From Icerya purchasi (lineage: Eukaryota > Arthropoda > Insecta > Hemiptera > Monophlebidae), in contig CM077115.1 of the NCBI GenBank assembly GCA_039619475.1, forward strand, positions 157,579,774 through 157,643,773: a stretch of 64,000 bases of DNA, in the 5' to 3' direction. The position numbers and the translations under genes were made by a program. How positions within the stretch are numbered: position 1 is the first letter of the stretch; the number at the start of each line of letters is the position of its first letter. Under the pieces are notes generated by a model that did not search any database, was not told the DNA's origin, and saw nothing but the letters and a program-made list of their open reading frames with translations. Shown in pieces: positions 21,881-34,259 of this stretch.

Positions 21881-24660
21881 AGTAAATTATTCCTTAAATT
21901 AGATGAATCGTACCTTTTTAATTTCTGAAAATTGAGGCTTATCCTGGAGTTTAGAAAAGTATCATCCTCTGTGGAATCAATCCTTTTTTTTTGTCAAACA
22001 AAAAAGTAATAACAATAGTCAGAAAACCAAAAAAAAAACTTTTTCAAAAATATAATCGGTCAGTGTATCAACATTTGTATTTTGGGTTAGCTTTTTATTT
22101 TATTTTATTTTTTTTTTATTTGTAAAATTCTTTTTAAAGACATATAGCTGTGCGACAAATATATTGATTAAAATTCACGTTGCAAATCCGTCAATATAAA
22201 ACTTGCAGTCGTCGAGTCAGTTTTATTTTTTCAAGTATTGGATGTTTAGGTGCTATTTTAAAAAATTCCTATTAAAATGACTTTACAGTTTGCTTTAAAT
22301 GTCGCAGTGACATTAAAGGAGTAGCAGAATTTAAACTTTGGGAGAAGGTGAAAAAATTACTGAAAATCTTAGGGATTATCTAAATTAATTTTTTTGTCGG
22401 CAAGAAGATATACTATATTCCACTTTTTTTTCAAGTTACGCCATATTGAGGAAAATTGAAACTATTTTGTTATATTGTTTCCGTTTGGGATACTGTTTTG
22501 CGGAACTGACGTTGGACACTACGAATATTGGTATTTTTAATGACAACTACGACCGATGTCTGGCCTGTAGTATCGATGGGTAAAGTTCCAAATATTTTGG
22601 AATGTCACGTTACAAGTTCCTAACGATCAGAAACGTAATAGGAACTTAGTTACAAATTTACAAACTGTTACAAAAGGAGTAACTTATGTAATCAAAATGG
22701 AAATAGATTTATATGTATTATAAAACATAATTATGAAAAAAAATAAATAAATAAATAAACAAAACGGTGGTTAATAAAATAATAATGTTTAATAGCTAAA
22801 ACAACTTGGAACCAGTAGATGATAGTTTCATCTTAATATCTCGAAAAACAACAAAATGTGACAAATAGGCATCCAAATAAAATGTAGTATATCTGGAATT
22901 TATAATCGCATTAAAAAAAAGGTAAACAAATTAGTACTATTTTGATAAAAATCACAGTTAAAATTTTTGATGACAGTATAAAATTTCAGACTTGCTAATC
23001 GTCGCGGATCATCATAGTATATTATATGCGTATGGTGCAGAAAACGTAATGTGCTCTGCTTATTAAAATATACTAATTTAACTGGATTATGTGAATAACG
23101 TTGTTTCCAGCTGATAATAATACACGCACACACACACAACGACAGTTTGGCCAGTATGGAACACATTATACGTTATTTAAAACGTTTATTGTTTATTATT
23201 ATTATTTAAATAGTTGTTTCCCAAAATGTAAAGTATTGAAATAGGATAATTTAAATGTATACTCGTATTTAATTAAGTAAATACGACCTTATCATCTCTA
23301 CTTAATGAAGAAAACCGTGTGACGCACAATGAGGGAATGAAAGTATGGGTCTGTAGACGCTCGTCTCGTTTCTAGGACACAAAAGTTACAACAGTAAGTA
23401 ACGTAAATACGCTATCAATTAAAATGGAAATGGAACTATTATAGAATTAGGACTAGTTTCTAGTTACGTTCTTCGTTACTTTACACATCACTAATCTGTA
23501 ACCGCAAGAATTGCCGATTTCTATGTCCGTCATTTCGTCATTGTGCTTTTTTAAAAATAATTTTTAGAATAATTTAGGTGTCTTTTTCTATTCTCGTTTA
23601 GTATACGAAAAATTTGTTACGAAATATTATATCTTTTTTTACGTAAGTTGTTCATAACATTGGTTCCGCAATTATTGAAACGTTTAGGAAGAGAAACATT
23701 TTCTATCAAAATAATAATAATAATAATAATACAGAATATTATAACGTATGATCGCATAATTATTATTGCAAAAAAAGAAAAAAACAACAACAAAAAACCT
23801 ATATGAATTTCAAAGAATAATAATATATTACACCTGCTAGTACAATGGTTTTGCGCACTGATAAGCAACGAACCTTCAATATTTTCCGTCTATACCGATG
23901 CAATGAGTCACTGGCGACGATAACGTGAGCTTAGGTAACGAAAACCACGTAGTGATTAATAATTTTTTAGTGTTTAGTGTAAGTCAAAGAGAAATAGAAT
24001 AATGTAGGGAGTTAAAGTTTCGTTGTGAACTGTATTTTGATTGATTTGTGAACATTTATGGAAGTAATACATATTGAGCGCACATTGCGATTAGTATAAG
24101 AATATATGTAATAGTATTTTATTGAGAATTAATATATCGCCTCTGCTGTAATAAACGCGGAGAAACAATATGCATGACGTTGAATTATAATAAAATCGAA
24201 TACATTGAGATATAAAGCGAAGAGGAAAATAAATGCAATCGTCTAATCAACGCTTTTCTCATTGTATGAACGCGTTCGGCGCGTATCCATTTAATTTGGA
24301 TTTGCAAGTGGCCGTATATTTAAGAACATGGCATTAAGACGCTCCGCAGTCAGATATTTTCGACAAAAATGTTTGTAAAGAAATGTTGCCCGTCTCATGT
24401 AGAAGCTGCAGTATGGCTTAATGCAAAATACGTGTCAGTTGTAAGTTTTATGAAATCTTAAAATCCACCAGTTGCTCATTTACAATAGTATTTATAATGC
24501 ACGCATCAATTTGCTGTGCTCTACGGATGGTTCTGCCGGCAGTAGTCTCTAGTTCGGTTCTTATTTAATAGCTAAAATTCTTCATTACACGTTCTTGGAA
24601 TAATCTCCCCTGCCCCTGAAAAGTATCATTTTTCTTCTTTTATTCAACTAATACATCTTT
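21881..24660. other. AT-rich DNA, nothing recognised
   Basis: It has short simple repeats, including (ATAA)n near 22740, an (AC)n run near 23125 and an (AAT)n run near 23710. Open frames at 22900-23166 and 23617-23868 have no recognisable domains and low-complexity composition. Confidence 0.55.
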
Positions 24661-24667
24661 CTTTTTC

Positions 24668-26697
24668 CTTTTTTTTTTTTTTTTTTTCATTTTTCTCTTG
24701 GGCTCGTCAACCATGGATCCTAGAAACAAATAGTAAGGAAAGAAGTCGGTTATATTTTAATTCGATTAGAAATCTTTGCTAAAAATGGACAAATAGCAGG
24801 AATAACTAGTGGGGAATGAAAGGACAGGACATAGGAAGCGTAATAAGGGGCAGGAAGCCCAAGCCTTAACAAATAGGAACATAAAGCAGAACGCTCCACA
24901 GAAAGAGATGAACACTGGAAGAACACATGATCGGCGTCTCAAATAACTGCATCATCAGAATGGAGGGGACAGTGTGGGGAGGAAATCATGGGAAAGCGAA
25001 ATCTGGAGGAAGGTAGCAAAGAATGGCCAAAACGCGTACCGACAACGGAAGTAACATCAGAACGTCGAAGAAAGTCATGCAAAAGAAACCATGAATACGG
25101 AGGAAGGGTAAGCTGAACAGACAGATGAAATGAATAATTATTAGAAAAGGAGGAAGCGTAAATATCCGATACCGATAATTGATATGGAAGCTCTTACAGG
25201 TCGATAAGAGATTAGCAGATGGAATTTTAAAAAAAAAAAGACGAGAACAAACAGCAGCCCGAGCCAAGTAATCAGCCGCTTCATTACCAAATATGCTCGA
25301 GTGGCTAGGTACCCACAGCAAATCAATTAAATAAAAGAACAATAATCAAATTTGGAACGGATAATAGATTTGTAAAGAGAAATAAGAATATAAGGATCGC
25401 CGCCCCATTTAGTTCAGAGCTTTCAGCGAGTTTAACCTTTTAATAGTAGAAGCAGAAAGATATCTGATATGTTCAGAGAAGGACAAACGACTATCGAGAA
25501 CGATACCGAGATAACAGAAGCAATTAACACGAGAAAAAGATATATTGTTTAAGGATAGATTAACCAAAGCAGGGCTATAGGGTGGTCGAAGGGTAAAAAT
25601 AGTGTACGAAGACTTAGAAGGAGAAATCGAAAGATTAACTAAGGAAAGAAAATGTTCCAGCATAGTAAGCGACGAATTGAGTGCGGCTACTAAAACATTT
25701 TTAGACGAGGAAAAAAGGAGAATGTCGTCTGCAAAAAATAAGGAAAAGGAATTTAAACAAAGAGAAGCTACATTGATAGTATAGATGTTAAAAAGAGTAG
25801 GACTGAGAGAGGAACCCTGAGGAAGCCTCGGAAAACCTTTCTTGGAGCGTTGAGAGATGGAGAGGTGAAATGGATAAAACGATTCGACATGCGATTGATA
25901 ATAAGGGAAGAGAACCTGATTGGGATGTTAATTGCCGTCATTTTATTATCTCTTAAAGTAGGAAGATGAAGATTATCAAAAGCCGAGGAGACATCAATAA
26001 AACGAAGCTAAGGTGAAATGTTTTTGGATGAAGGACTTACATAAGTGAGAAACGAAAAGACTAACACAATCAGAAAGGCCAATACTATAGGCCGAAAGTT
26101 GAACATATTGTTAGGAAATATATTATTATGCTCCAGCCACAGAACAAGGCGCTTGTTAAGCATACCCTTAAATAGTTTTCTAATGCAGGATGCCAGGGAA
26201 ATAGGACGTAAGGAAGAATTTTTTTTAGGAATGAGAACGACGATAAAAGAATTCCAGGAGGAAGGAGTTATACCCTTAGAAAGAAAGGAATTGAAAAGAC
26301 TAAGAAGAACACTAAGGGACTGCTCAGAAAGGTATTTAAGGGCGAGATATAGGGTATACCGTCAAGTCCTGGAGTGGGGCTGGACGATTTGGAAAGAACA
26401 GTCTTTAATTCATTAAAATTGAAAGCCGAAGTTAGGAAATGGGAAGGTGAATTTTGCGGAAATGAAGAGTACAATTCATCAAAAGAAGGAACATAAGCTG
26501 GAGCGCGTAATCAACAAAAGGAAAAAGGCTATCGTCGGGAATACTGAAGTTGGAAGGGCAGAGGGAGGATGGGAATTTGAAGGCTCTGACCATTTTCCAA
26601 ATCTCCACAAGAGTTTTAGAGATCGTAGTACAGAAATTTTTCCAAGAGGTCTTCTTTGCGCAGATTTTAGTATACACCTAGCTCTCGCGTTAGCTTT
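24668..26697 (-). mobile_element. Jockey-like LINE, long but broken copy
   Basis: On the - strand, read from high to low coordinates: TLVEIWKMVRAFKF, then ELKTVLSKSSSPTPGLDGIP (start of the RT palm), a degraded LSPTLFNIYY motif near 25810, FFADDILLFSSSKNVLVAAL (FADD at 25724-25735, intact), NLSISPSKSSYTIF, CFCYLGIVLDSRLSFSEHI (thumb), VPSHSSIFGNEAADYLARAA (RNase H), VFFQCSSLSVERSAL (C-terminal cysteine region) and a 3' UTR with GGTTGACGAGCCCAA. A T-run (24668-24687) is the poly-A tail of the opposite strand. The order is that of ORF2. Many stops and shifts show it is dead, and no ORF1 or 5' UTR was found. Confidence 0.85.
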
Positions 26698-26722
26698 TTT
26701 TTTTTTTTATATAAATAAATAA

Positions 26723-26769
26723 GTTGTGGGTCTCACTGGGCAAGTATGCCCGTTGCGTGAGTGCCCAAC
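26723..26769. repeat. Compact stem-loop
   Basis: GTTGTGGGTCTCAC pairs imperfectly with GTGAGTGCCCAAC, and inside it GGGCA pairs with TGCCC around AGTA. On the - strand it is followed by an A-run (complement of 26694-26708), so it may be the 3' UTR hairpin of a second, otherwise lost, LINE insertion. Confidence 0.55.
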
Positions 26770-27400
26770 ACTTATTATCGTTTATTCTAGTAAACAAAAT
26801 TACAATTAATCATTCTTACTAGTTTGTGAGCCAGAAAATTTTCAGTCGCAGGATTAGAACGGAAGATTCTAAAGTAAACCGATAATGTATTTATTTGCTT
26901 CTGAACGTTGGAGAAAAAAATACTTGTTGATACGTAAGCGCTAGACTAAATGAATTAGAGTTACGTTTTCACAGTGGTTAAATTTTTGTATATAGGTAAA
27001 ATATCGTTTTTTTTTTTTTTTTTTATTATTTTTATCGTATAAATGTAATAATGAATCGTAAAATTTACGAAGTCTGCAAAATTTTGAAAAATTATGAAAT
27101 GTGCATAATGACTTGGCTCATTTAATATACCGTATAGTTCATATACTTGAAGAAATACAAATGTAAAGTAAATTACTTCGTATTTAATACTTGTAACGAT
27201 CGATTCGTTGTAATTTTGCCCTCAGCGATACCACCGTGGTCTCAGATATACCGTGGACATATTTAGTTTTTATTTTATTTAAAATTAATATTTTTCTTTT
27301 ACAATTAAAGTTACGATTATTGTTATTATTAGAATTAGTTTGAAAGTTTTGCTGGAGTATTTACGTATTGATTTTACCAAATTTATCAAAGAATTCGTTC

Positions 27401-27671
27401 GGTACCGGCCGCCCTATTAAAACATGGCTACCAAACCAGAGGTGTCATAGGTTATCGAGACTTGTCTCGTTCCGAATCGAAGTCGCTCCCAGGTATATAC
27501 CTAGTCTGGAATAATTGGGTACCAGAGAAATCTGGGAAAGTAAAGGTGGCCGAGAGGAAGGAACTGGCCCCAGTATTATCATCAGATCCATTAGACTTAG
27601 TACCATTATGAAAAGCTTAATTTCACAATCCCAAAACGCCCTGTGAAGGGTATGGGACTTACTTCACTTTA
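27401..27671 (+). mobile_element. tRNA-derived SINE, copy 2
   Basis: It shares CTACCAAACCAGAGGT, CAGATCCATTAGACTTAGTA and GGGTATGGGACTTACTTCACT with copy 1 at 5546-5710. A weak B-box-like CGTTCCGAATCG lies at about 27468. The head is more decayed than in copy 1, so the two copies complement each other. Confidence 0.7.
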
Positions 27672-27732
27672 CCTATGCTCGTTTATACATATTTATAAAT
27701 CAAGTGAAATTAAATAAAATAACGGTACGTAC

Positions 27733-27933
27733 TGGCGGGAGACATTCCTGAACGGTTGAAGCTCCTTTGGCAGGTCGGTATACGTTGGTGATTCCTGATG
27801 ACGACGAGAAGGAGACAGGATAATTGAATTAGTACGAAATTTATACTTAGGGCCTTGATAATCGTAAAACTCGGAATTATCTGGTTGCTCGGGCCTTGTT
27901 GGATCGCCTTCCTTCATATCTTTTGACCAGTAT
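27733..27933 (-). CDS. Possible exon of unknown gene or element
   Basis: On the - strand a 67-codon block lies between an AG (ends at 27934) and a GTACGT donor (starts at 27732). It reads YWSKDMKEGDPTRPEQPD, FYDYQGPKYKFRTNSIILSP and ESPTYTDLPKELQPFR, hydrophilic and not low-complexity, unlike chance frames nearby. I do not recognise it. A diverged relative with QSPTYTKLP lies at about 36740-36850 on the same strand, which suggests a repeated, possibly mobile, origin. A single-copy exon of a real gene is the alternative. Two CCAAT boxes (28108 and 28127, + strand) lie upstream in its sense. Confidence 0.3.
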
Positions 27934-27939
27934 CTTATT

Positions 27940-28558
27940 TGCACAACGAGTTGCTTAATTCGTAGGCGTACGAAGGGAGACCTTAAAAACTCGAGCCGTG
28001 AACTCTACGTTGGTCAAAACGGAACTGTTCTCGCATTTTTCATTTTTTCAGCATTTTACTTATATTTTTTTCTTTCGAAATCTGTCTTCCCTCCCGTCGC
28101 TGACATACCAATCGCGTCTTCGCTGACCAATCATAGCGGGTTGTCACAGTCAACATTGATCCGTCTCTTCCCAACCAACGACAGGTTCCCACACACTCAC
28201 GCATTCATTGTCTTATTACGTTATAATTAATATTTTATTTTATTCTATTTTATTTATTTATTTGTTTCATGCGGACCCATTACACACTCCTTAAAACACA
28301 GCAAATCATATTAAATAACCATAAGAAGCGGGGAAGTACATGAAACAAATCAAAACCCATTATACGCACTCCGTGAACTGTTCGAAAAAGTATTTTTTAA
28401 TGTTATAAAAATTTCTGTGTGCAAACTTTTTTTGCATAGTAATTCTACATAATTCATGAAATGAGTAAGAGCCGTTATATATGTTTCATGAATTGTTTAA
28501 AATGCTGCAATTTCACAAATTGTACAACAGCATTATATAACTCACGAGTTTGCAATTA
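27940..28558. other. Gene-free stretch with CCAAT motifs
   Basis: It has a moderately GC-rich part (27960-28210) with CCAAT at 28108-28112 and 28127-28131, then AT-rich DNA. No coding frame was recognised. It could be a promoter for the possible - strand exon at 27733-27933. Confidence 0.35.
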
Positions 28559-29495
28559 CAGCAAAACCGCGATTATCCGTGTGTGTTTTAACCGGTTGGC
28601 GGATTAACCGTGCATCTCTTTAAACTCGCGTGCTTCCTGCAAAAAAGGTTCCAAATTGTGATGGAAAGGAATTTGAACATGTTGATGATGACAATATGAA
28701 GGAGTGGATAGATAATTATGAAATTGATCCTGGTTAGCGTATTTTTACTGATGAAGAAATTTTTGAATGAAATCAATGAGGATTCTGAAGGGGAATATGA
28801 AGTGGAAGTCGAAATACTGTAAAACTGCGTTGGATTGTATGTAGACTGTGATCACGTATTCCGAGCAGCAGATAGATACAACATTCACAGACATTCTGCA
28901 ATTACAAAATTTCCAGACGAAGATAAAACAGAAAGAGCTATTGCCGACAGACAGAATAAAGAAACGGACTGACTTTTTTATAAAAAATTAATATGACGTA
29001 GTCTAAGTTATTCTATTCCTTTTTATAACACTTCTTTTTCTGTACCTTATGTTCATTTCATTTTTGTTTCTACTCTACCTGTTGTGTCCTTATTTCTTCG
29101 TCTTAATGATACAGTATTTAAAATGATTAAAAATTTTGAATTTTATAAATCTTCTGTATATTATACAGAATTTACTTAATTTAGTATCAAAAATCGAGTT
29201 TCCTTCTCGCTAAAAGGGGTTCTATATCACAGCTCTCATTTCATGTACAGTATACACTATTAAACGTATTTATTATAAAGCAAAAAAGCAAAACAATACA
29301 GAAAATTATACAATTGCATTCGTAGATAGCTATCATTTCATAATATGAAATGGAGTGAACAGCCTCCCGACCCACATATTACTTGGGTCGCAAGGCTCGT
29401 GATACATAAAAACTCGCAGGCGGCGGGTTAACCGTGTTTTCCCGTATCCATGCATGATGAATCCCCAATTAACACGGATAATCGGGGTTTTACTG
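28559..29495 (+). mobile_element. pogo/Tigger-like DNA transposon, deletion derivative
   Basis: Terminal inverted repeats: CAGCAAAACCGCGATTATCC at the left end and the complement of CAGTAAAACCCCGATTATCC at the right end. TA lies on both sides (28557-28558 and 29496-29497), the target duplication of Tc1/mariner/pogo elements. Inside, frames broken by stops read DDDNMKEWIDNYEIDPG and RIFTDEEIFE, then CDHVFRAADRYN. These match the region C-terminal to the DDE domain of Tigger/pogo transposases (DEEIV ... AL..A..Y). The DDE core itself is absent. At 937 bp it is non-autonomous. Confidence 0.85.
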
Positions 29496-29497
29496 TA

Positions 29498-30945
29498 TTT
29501 TTCGTGAATTCTGTGATTTTTCATTATTTCTCCGTCTAATATATATCTTTCTCGTACGTTTTTTGGGATCACATAGTTAAATATAATCGTTATTTTCAAT
29601 TTAGATTTTTTTTCGATTAAAAACTTAACTTGGTTTTGGAATGTGATTATTTCGGTAATGCTTGAAAGATAAATGCTGATCATTTTAGTAAAATAAATAA
29701 ATAAAATTTATTGAAATTTGTTTTAAAGAAATGCGTAAGACGAATTTTTATTCTTTTCAAAATCGTGGCCCGAATACCCATCGGTTCCTTACAAAAAATT
29801 TATCTCATGCATTTTGTTTCATTTGTTTCTATACTTAAATTCTTGTACATCCCCATTTGTTAATAGGTAATGAATAATCTAGTTTAATAACAAATAACTA
29901 AAATCATATATAAGAAATATATTTATTTTTAGGAAACCTCTTTTTTGGGAATATTCTATAATCAGTCAAATACTATGCGAAGTAATGAAAGATTGAATAA
30001 TTTTTCATGCGTCAGACCTTTGTTGCATATTCAGATATTGTTTGGCTAACGATGAGATATTTTTATTCCTAAAGTAAACGGATTTATTACACATTTAATT
30101 TATTTCTTATTAAGCCATAATGATCATTATTACTATATTGACCGTGTAGTGAATCTTAACGTCCCTTCCGTCAGTTGATCTTATAGAGCCTTCGGTTTGT
30201 TTTTAATTATAAAGTTTTAAAGAAAGAAACTGTATTTCAATTGTTATATCGTTTCAATTTTAAAGTAATTCTCGTAATGCTAAAGTAATATATGTCTTAC
30301 AAAAGATTGATCAGCAACAAACTGTTGGTTTTAATTATGGAAAGGATAGATTAATTGTTTTTTTTTTATTTCCGAAAAAAAAAAAAACAAAAAAAAACTT
30401 GTATTTTAGAAAACAGGACTAAGTTTGTTTTACGAAAGATGGATCATTAATCGTCTCTTATATAACACAAAATTCAAAAGACTAATTCTGACCAATTCTT
30501 TGTATTTTAATTTTAAATAAAGCCAATAATTAACGGTGCAGTAGTAATAGTAGCAGTAGTAGTAATAACGGTAGCAATTGTGGCAGGAGATTAAAAAATT
30601 AACATAATAAATAGCACTGTTATTAAAGAATGGAACAGATTTATTTTATAAGCGTGTAAAAAATTTTGCATTACAATTGAAAAATCAAGAAAAGACTGCG
30701 GAGTAAATGAGAAATAGGATGATTTATCAATACTGAGTAATGAGGTAAAAAAAGAGCAATACAAGAAAATGGTGTAATATAATTAAATGTTCCGTTCTGT
30801 GTGATGATTTAATTTTCAGAATAATAACGTCACTGTGAGTTGACATGTAACAGTTAAAATGTTAATTAAGTACAAAATATAAACCTAAAACGAAAAGAAT
30901 TTCAGAGTAGAGATACACATCCATTTGTGTGACGAAATAATACAC
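29498..30945. other. AT-rich DNA, nothing recognised
   Basis: It has A-runs near 30370-30400 and a short (AGTAGT)-like block near 30540. No supported coding frame. Confidence 0.55.
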
Positions 30946-30949
30946 GAAA

Positions 30950-32097
30950 CATTTAGAAATAATTTCAATAGTACTCTAAATGTTGTCAAGAAATATGCAA
31001 CAAATGAAACATTAAAAGTAGTTTATTATGCGCCAGTAGTTTCGAGAATCAGATACGGAATTCAAGCATAATGGTGAGGAAAGGTATACTCGGGGAAAAT
31101 AAGTAAACTGAAAATTAAATGCTTGAAATTAATAGCAAAAATCCTTTTAAAGGTAGAAACTGAAAGTGAAATAATTAAAAAAGAAGACGCAGTGAGCATA
31201 AGAGGAATGTACTTATTACTGAAGATATGGAAATGCGTTATGATAACAGAAAAGGAAATCGATTTGGAGGAAAAAATAAAAACAGAATACGATTTAAGGA
31301 AAAAACTTACCTACCCACTGCCGTTAGCAAAAACAAAGATGGGGAACAAACGGACAAATATATTATAGCTCAAATGTTAAATAAAATACCTTAAAAAATA
31401 ATAAAAAACAGGGAAAAGGAAAATAAAGAAATGGCTTCAGAAAAAAGGAAATGTAAAAAAAAAATAATAAACGTAAAATAAATGACAAGGCGCAACAAAA
31501 AAAGTAAAAAGAAAAAAAAATACATCGATTATAAAAGAATTATTATTATTTTATTAGCTTTTCTTATAAGAAAAGAGATTGCTCTGTCTCAGAACTTCTA
31601 CGCTAGTCAGCATGTTAAATCTCCTGCGTCCTCTCGCCGCTTTTCCCCGTGGTACTTTCCCGCTGGAAGCTAGTATGAATAACCGGTCCTTCTGTAGTCT
31701 AGATATTTCCTTTTCGCAGCCATGATCTTCTGAAACAATGACAATTCCGTTAAATTTAATCTACGCAGCACTTCCTGATTTGTAATCTTGTCCACTGATT
31801 TTTTCATTTTCCGATAAAACCACCCCTTTCGAATGCGTTTACCCGGTTTTCTATATTTTTCGTGATTGTCCACGAATAGGAAATAGATTATTAGTTATCG
31901 ACAAGTGAAAGATAGATTAAGATGCAGTAATTAGTATTACACGAAGTTATCATATATGTATAAGTTAAGTTAAGATGGGAAAGTGTTTAAGTATAGGATA
32001 AAATTCGTCGACAAGCGTTCGAACTTGACGAACGATATTTATGTAATAAAAAACAAATACAAAATTTTCAATGAAAACAAGCAAAAAAAAAAAAAAC
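30950..32097 (+). mobile_element. LINE 3' end, interrupted by another element fragment
   Basis: The frame KKYATNETLKVVYYAPVVSR and IRYGIQA, then LKIKCLKLIAK, EEKIKTEYDLRKKLTYPLPL and AKTKMGNK, matches the LINE at 58200-59011 (KKYATNETLKVIYYALVESR, YELREKLSFQLPLARTKMG). The shared 3' UTR carries a GTCGACAAGC ... GCTTGACGAA hairpin at about 32010-32035 and ends in an A-run at 32083-32097. Compared with the 58-kb copy, about 340 bp (31535-31875) is extra. Confidence 0.75.
31535..31875 (-). mobile_element. RTE-like fragment nested in the LINE
   Basis: On the - strand 31873-31670 reads GWFYRKMKKSVDKITNQEVL, RRLNLTELSLFQKIMAAKRK and YLDYRR, the C-terminal run seen at 21002-21343 (TDKITNEDVLKRL ... 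QKRKPEYYGHV). The flanks join without this segment in the related LINE copy at 58.8 kb, so it is an insertion in the opposite direction. Confidence 0.65.
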
Positions 32098-33600
32098 TAG
32101 ACTTTGTTGGCGATTTGTCAGTAACGAAGAATAGTATGATGCGATTTAAATGAATATTCCTTCAGGTTTGAAGATGATTGCTAAGGAGAGGTTCTTGTGA
32201 CTTTTGTAACGAAGTAGTTTTTGTTTTTTTATTATGTTTTAAAAAATAACATTTTTTATGTATGTCAGGGGTGGCTAAAGTGAACTTTGAGCATTAACAG
32301 TATCGGAAAAACCGACCGAGTAATTTTGTATAAATTGCCGTATAAAACGTCGCCGAATCTAGTTCCACTAGTGTCATTAGAAAGTATACGGAATTGTTAC
32401 TTTAGCGTTAATATGATTGGTGTTGCTTACTATTTTATAAATAGCGGTCCGTAGTGAATCAGAAGTTTATTGTAAAATTATATTATAAAAAAAACCCCAT
32501 AAAAAACTCATTCTAAAAAACAAAAAAGAAGAAAAGAAAAAAAAAACACGAGGAAACCCAAAAGTTTATTAAGGTGGTTAAAATAATTAAAGTATTTACA
32601 GTAATCTTATCATTGGAAACGGAAAGGCACGTTTCCCGTTTTTATTTTTTTAATTACCTTAAGTCTTATTCACTAAAGGACTCAACATCGTTGGAATCGT
32701 AATTTCTAGTGTGGAACACGCTTTTTGGCTAGAGGTAAATATTTAATTCCCGTGACGTGCGTGATAATGCGTGATACTTGATAAAAATATTAATTTACGT
32801 GTTGCAAAGCAGCCTATAATTATCACCTATAATATCCTATCGAAGTACTCAAATTTTTTTTATAGAAAAAAAAAAAATTTGCATTTGTATTACGACTTTA
32901 AAAAATTACAAATTTGTCTTTTTTTTTATAAAAATGAACTTCAAATTTGTATTAATTTTTATCCTTTCCCTAAATAATATTACTTTTAGCGAATATTTTC
33001 GTAAACACTCAACTTACTTGCGTCAGTGAGAGATAATTTTTGTTCCGGTGAACTAATATTTATTATTACGGTGTTATTATTTGTAAAATATTTGCTAATA
33101 CAAGGCATTTTATTTATCGCTTTGCTTAGTCAACAAACGTTATATTTACATCGAGCATTGCCACTTCGATACTGATGTTGCGTTATAAATAAACAATATA
33201 TTCTTTAGCGGTCGTTTAAATTTTCTTGTTAATAATGCGTAATATAAAAAATTTCATGCAGATTTTTGGCGACTAGACGCACGTTTAAAAAATAGTCACA
33301 AGAGGTGTCAAACAGAAAGCCAATTTATTTTATCGGTATCCTAAATAAACAATGCAATACCGGTACTTTCTTAATATATTAGTGATTTGTGTTATTTCTG
33401 TTTCCGCTCAGTATTTGTCTAGAACTCTAGATCTTGTCGTATTGTCGGACGGTAATTTTTTTTTCCAGCGGAAAACTACTATTACCCGCATTTGTTGGGA
33501 TAGACGAACATGTTGGTGTTTGAATAAACGATTGTTTAAAGTTTTATCACTTTTTTAAAAAAGGATTAAATTACGCATTTATTATATCTCGAGCTTTCAT
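32098..33600. other. AT-rich DNA, nothing firmly recognised
   Basis: An ATG-started frame at 33352-33558 begins MQYRYFLNILVICVISVSAQ, which looks like a signal peptide, but the rest has no cysteine pattern or domain. I do not call it a gene. Confidence 0.5.
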
Positions 33601-33603
33601 TTA

Positions 33604-33887
33604 CAAGGGCGTCGCCAGCCGATGAGCCAGGGGGGTCAAGATGAGTTGTCAGTCACCAGGGGGAGGGCAAGATGATAGAAAGAGGATACGAGTTATAGGA
33701 AAAATAAAGTTTATAAGTTGTAAAGTGTTAATATTTTATTAAACAAGAATAAAATCTTAATTAAGACAATTTTCGTGAAATTGTCCATTATTACGCGCCT
33801 ATGGATGCTCATCATGGCCAGTTGATTAAAAAGTTTCAAATCCCCAGGGGGAGGGGTGCCCCCTGCCACCCGCTGGAGACGACCATG
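33604..33887. mobile_element. hAT-like MITE
   Basis: The left end CAAGGGCGTCGCCAGC and the complement of the right end (CATGGTCGTCTCCAGC) are imperfect inverted repeats. G-rich subterminal blocks (CCAGGGGGAGGG) lie on both sides. It has no coding capacity. The right flank is a TA microsatellite, so no target duplication can be read. Confidence 0.6.
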
Positions 33888-34259
33888 TATATATATATTT
33901 ATATATATATATATATATATACTAGGGGATTGGTATCACTGGCCGCTTCGCCGCCCGTTCCTTCGAACTTTAAATTATTTTACTTTGTAAATTTTCATAG
34001 ATTGTAGCGTTCACATACATTTATTTATTTTTTTTTTTTTTGAAAAAAGTACATGAATACGTCAATCAATAAAGTGAAATTTAGATCAAAGTATGTGAAA
34101 AACAGTGTAATATATGTGAGAGGAATATGTTAAATTTAATTCTTCAAAACATTAACAATATTTATTTTTTTAAATACAATAATAAAATGTTTTTTTTTTT
34201 TTTTTATTGGAATCTAATCAATAATATATTAAGTCACTGTTGAACATCTCCCTAATCCT

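Noticed and set aside
33352..33558. Frame starting with a signal-peptide-like MQYRYFLNILVICVISVSAQ
   Set aside because: Only the hydrophobic start is suggestive. The remaining 48 residues lack a cysteine pattern or repeats, and such starts arise by chance in AT-rich DNA.
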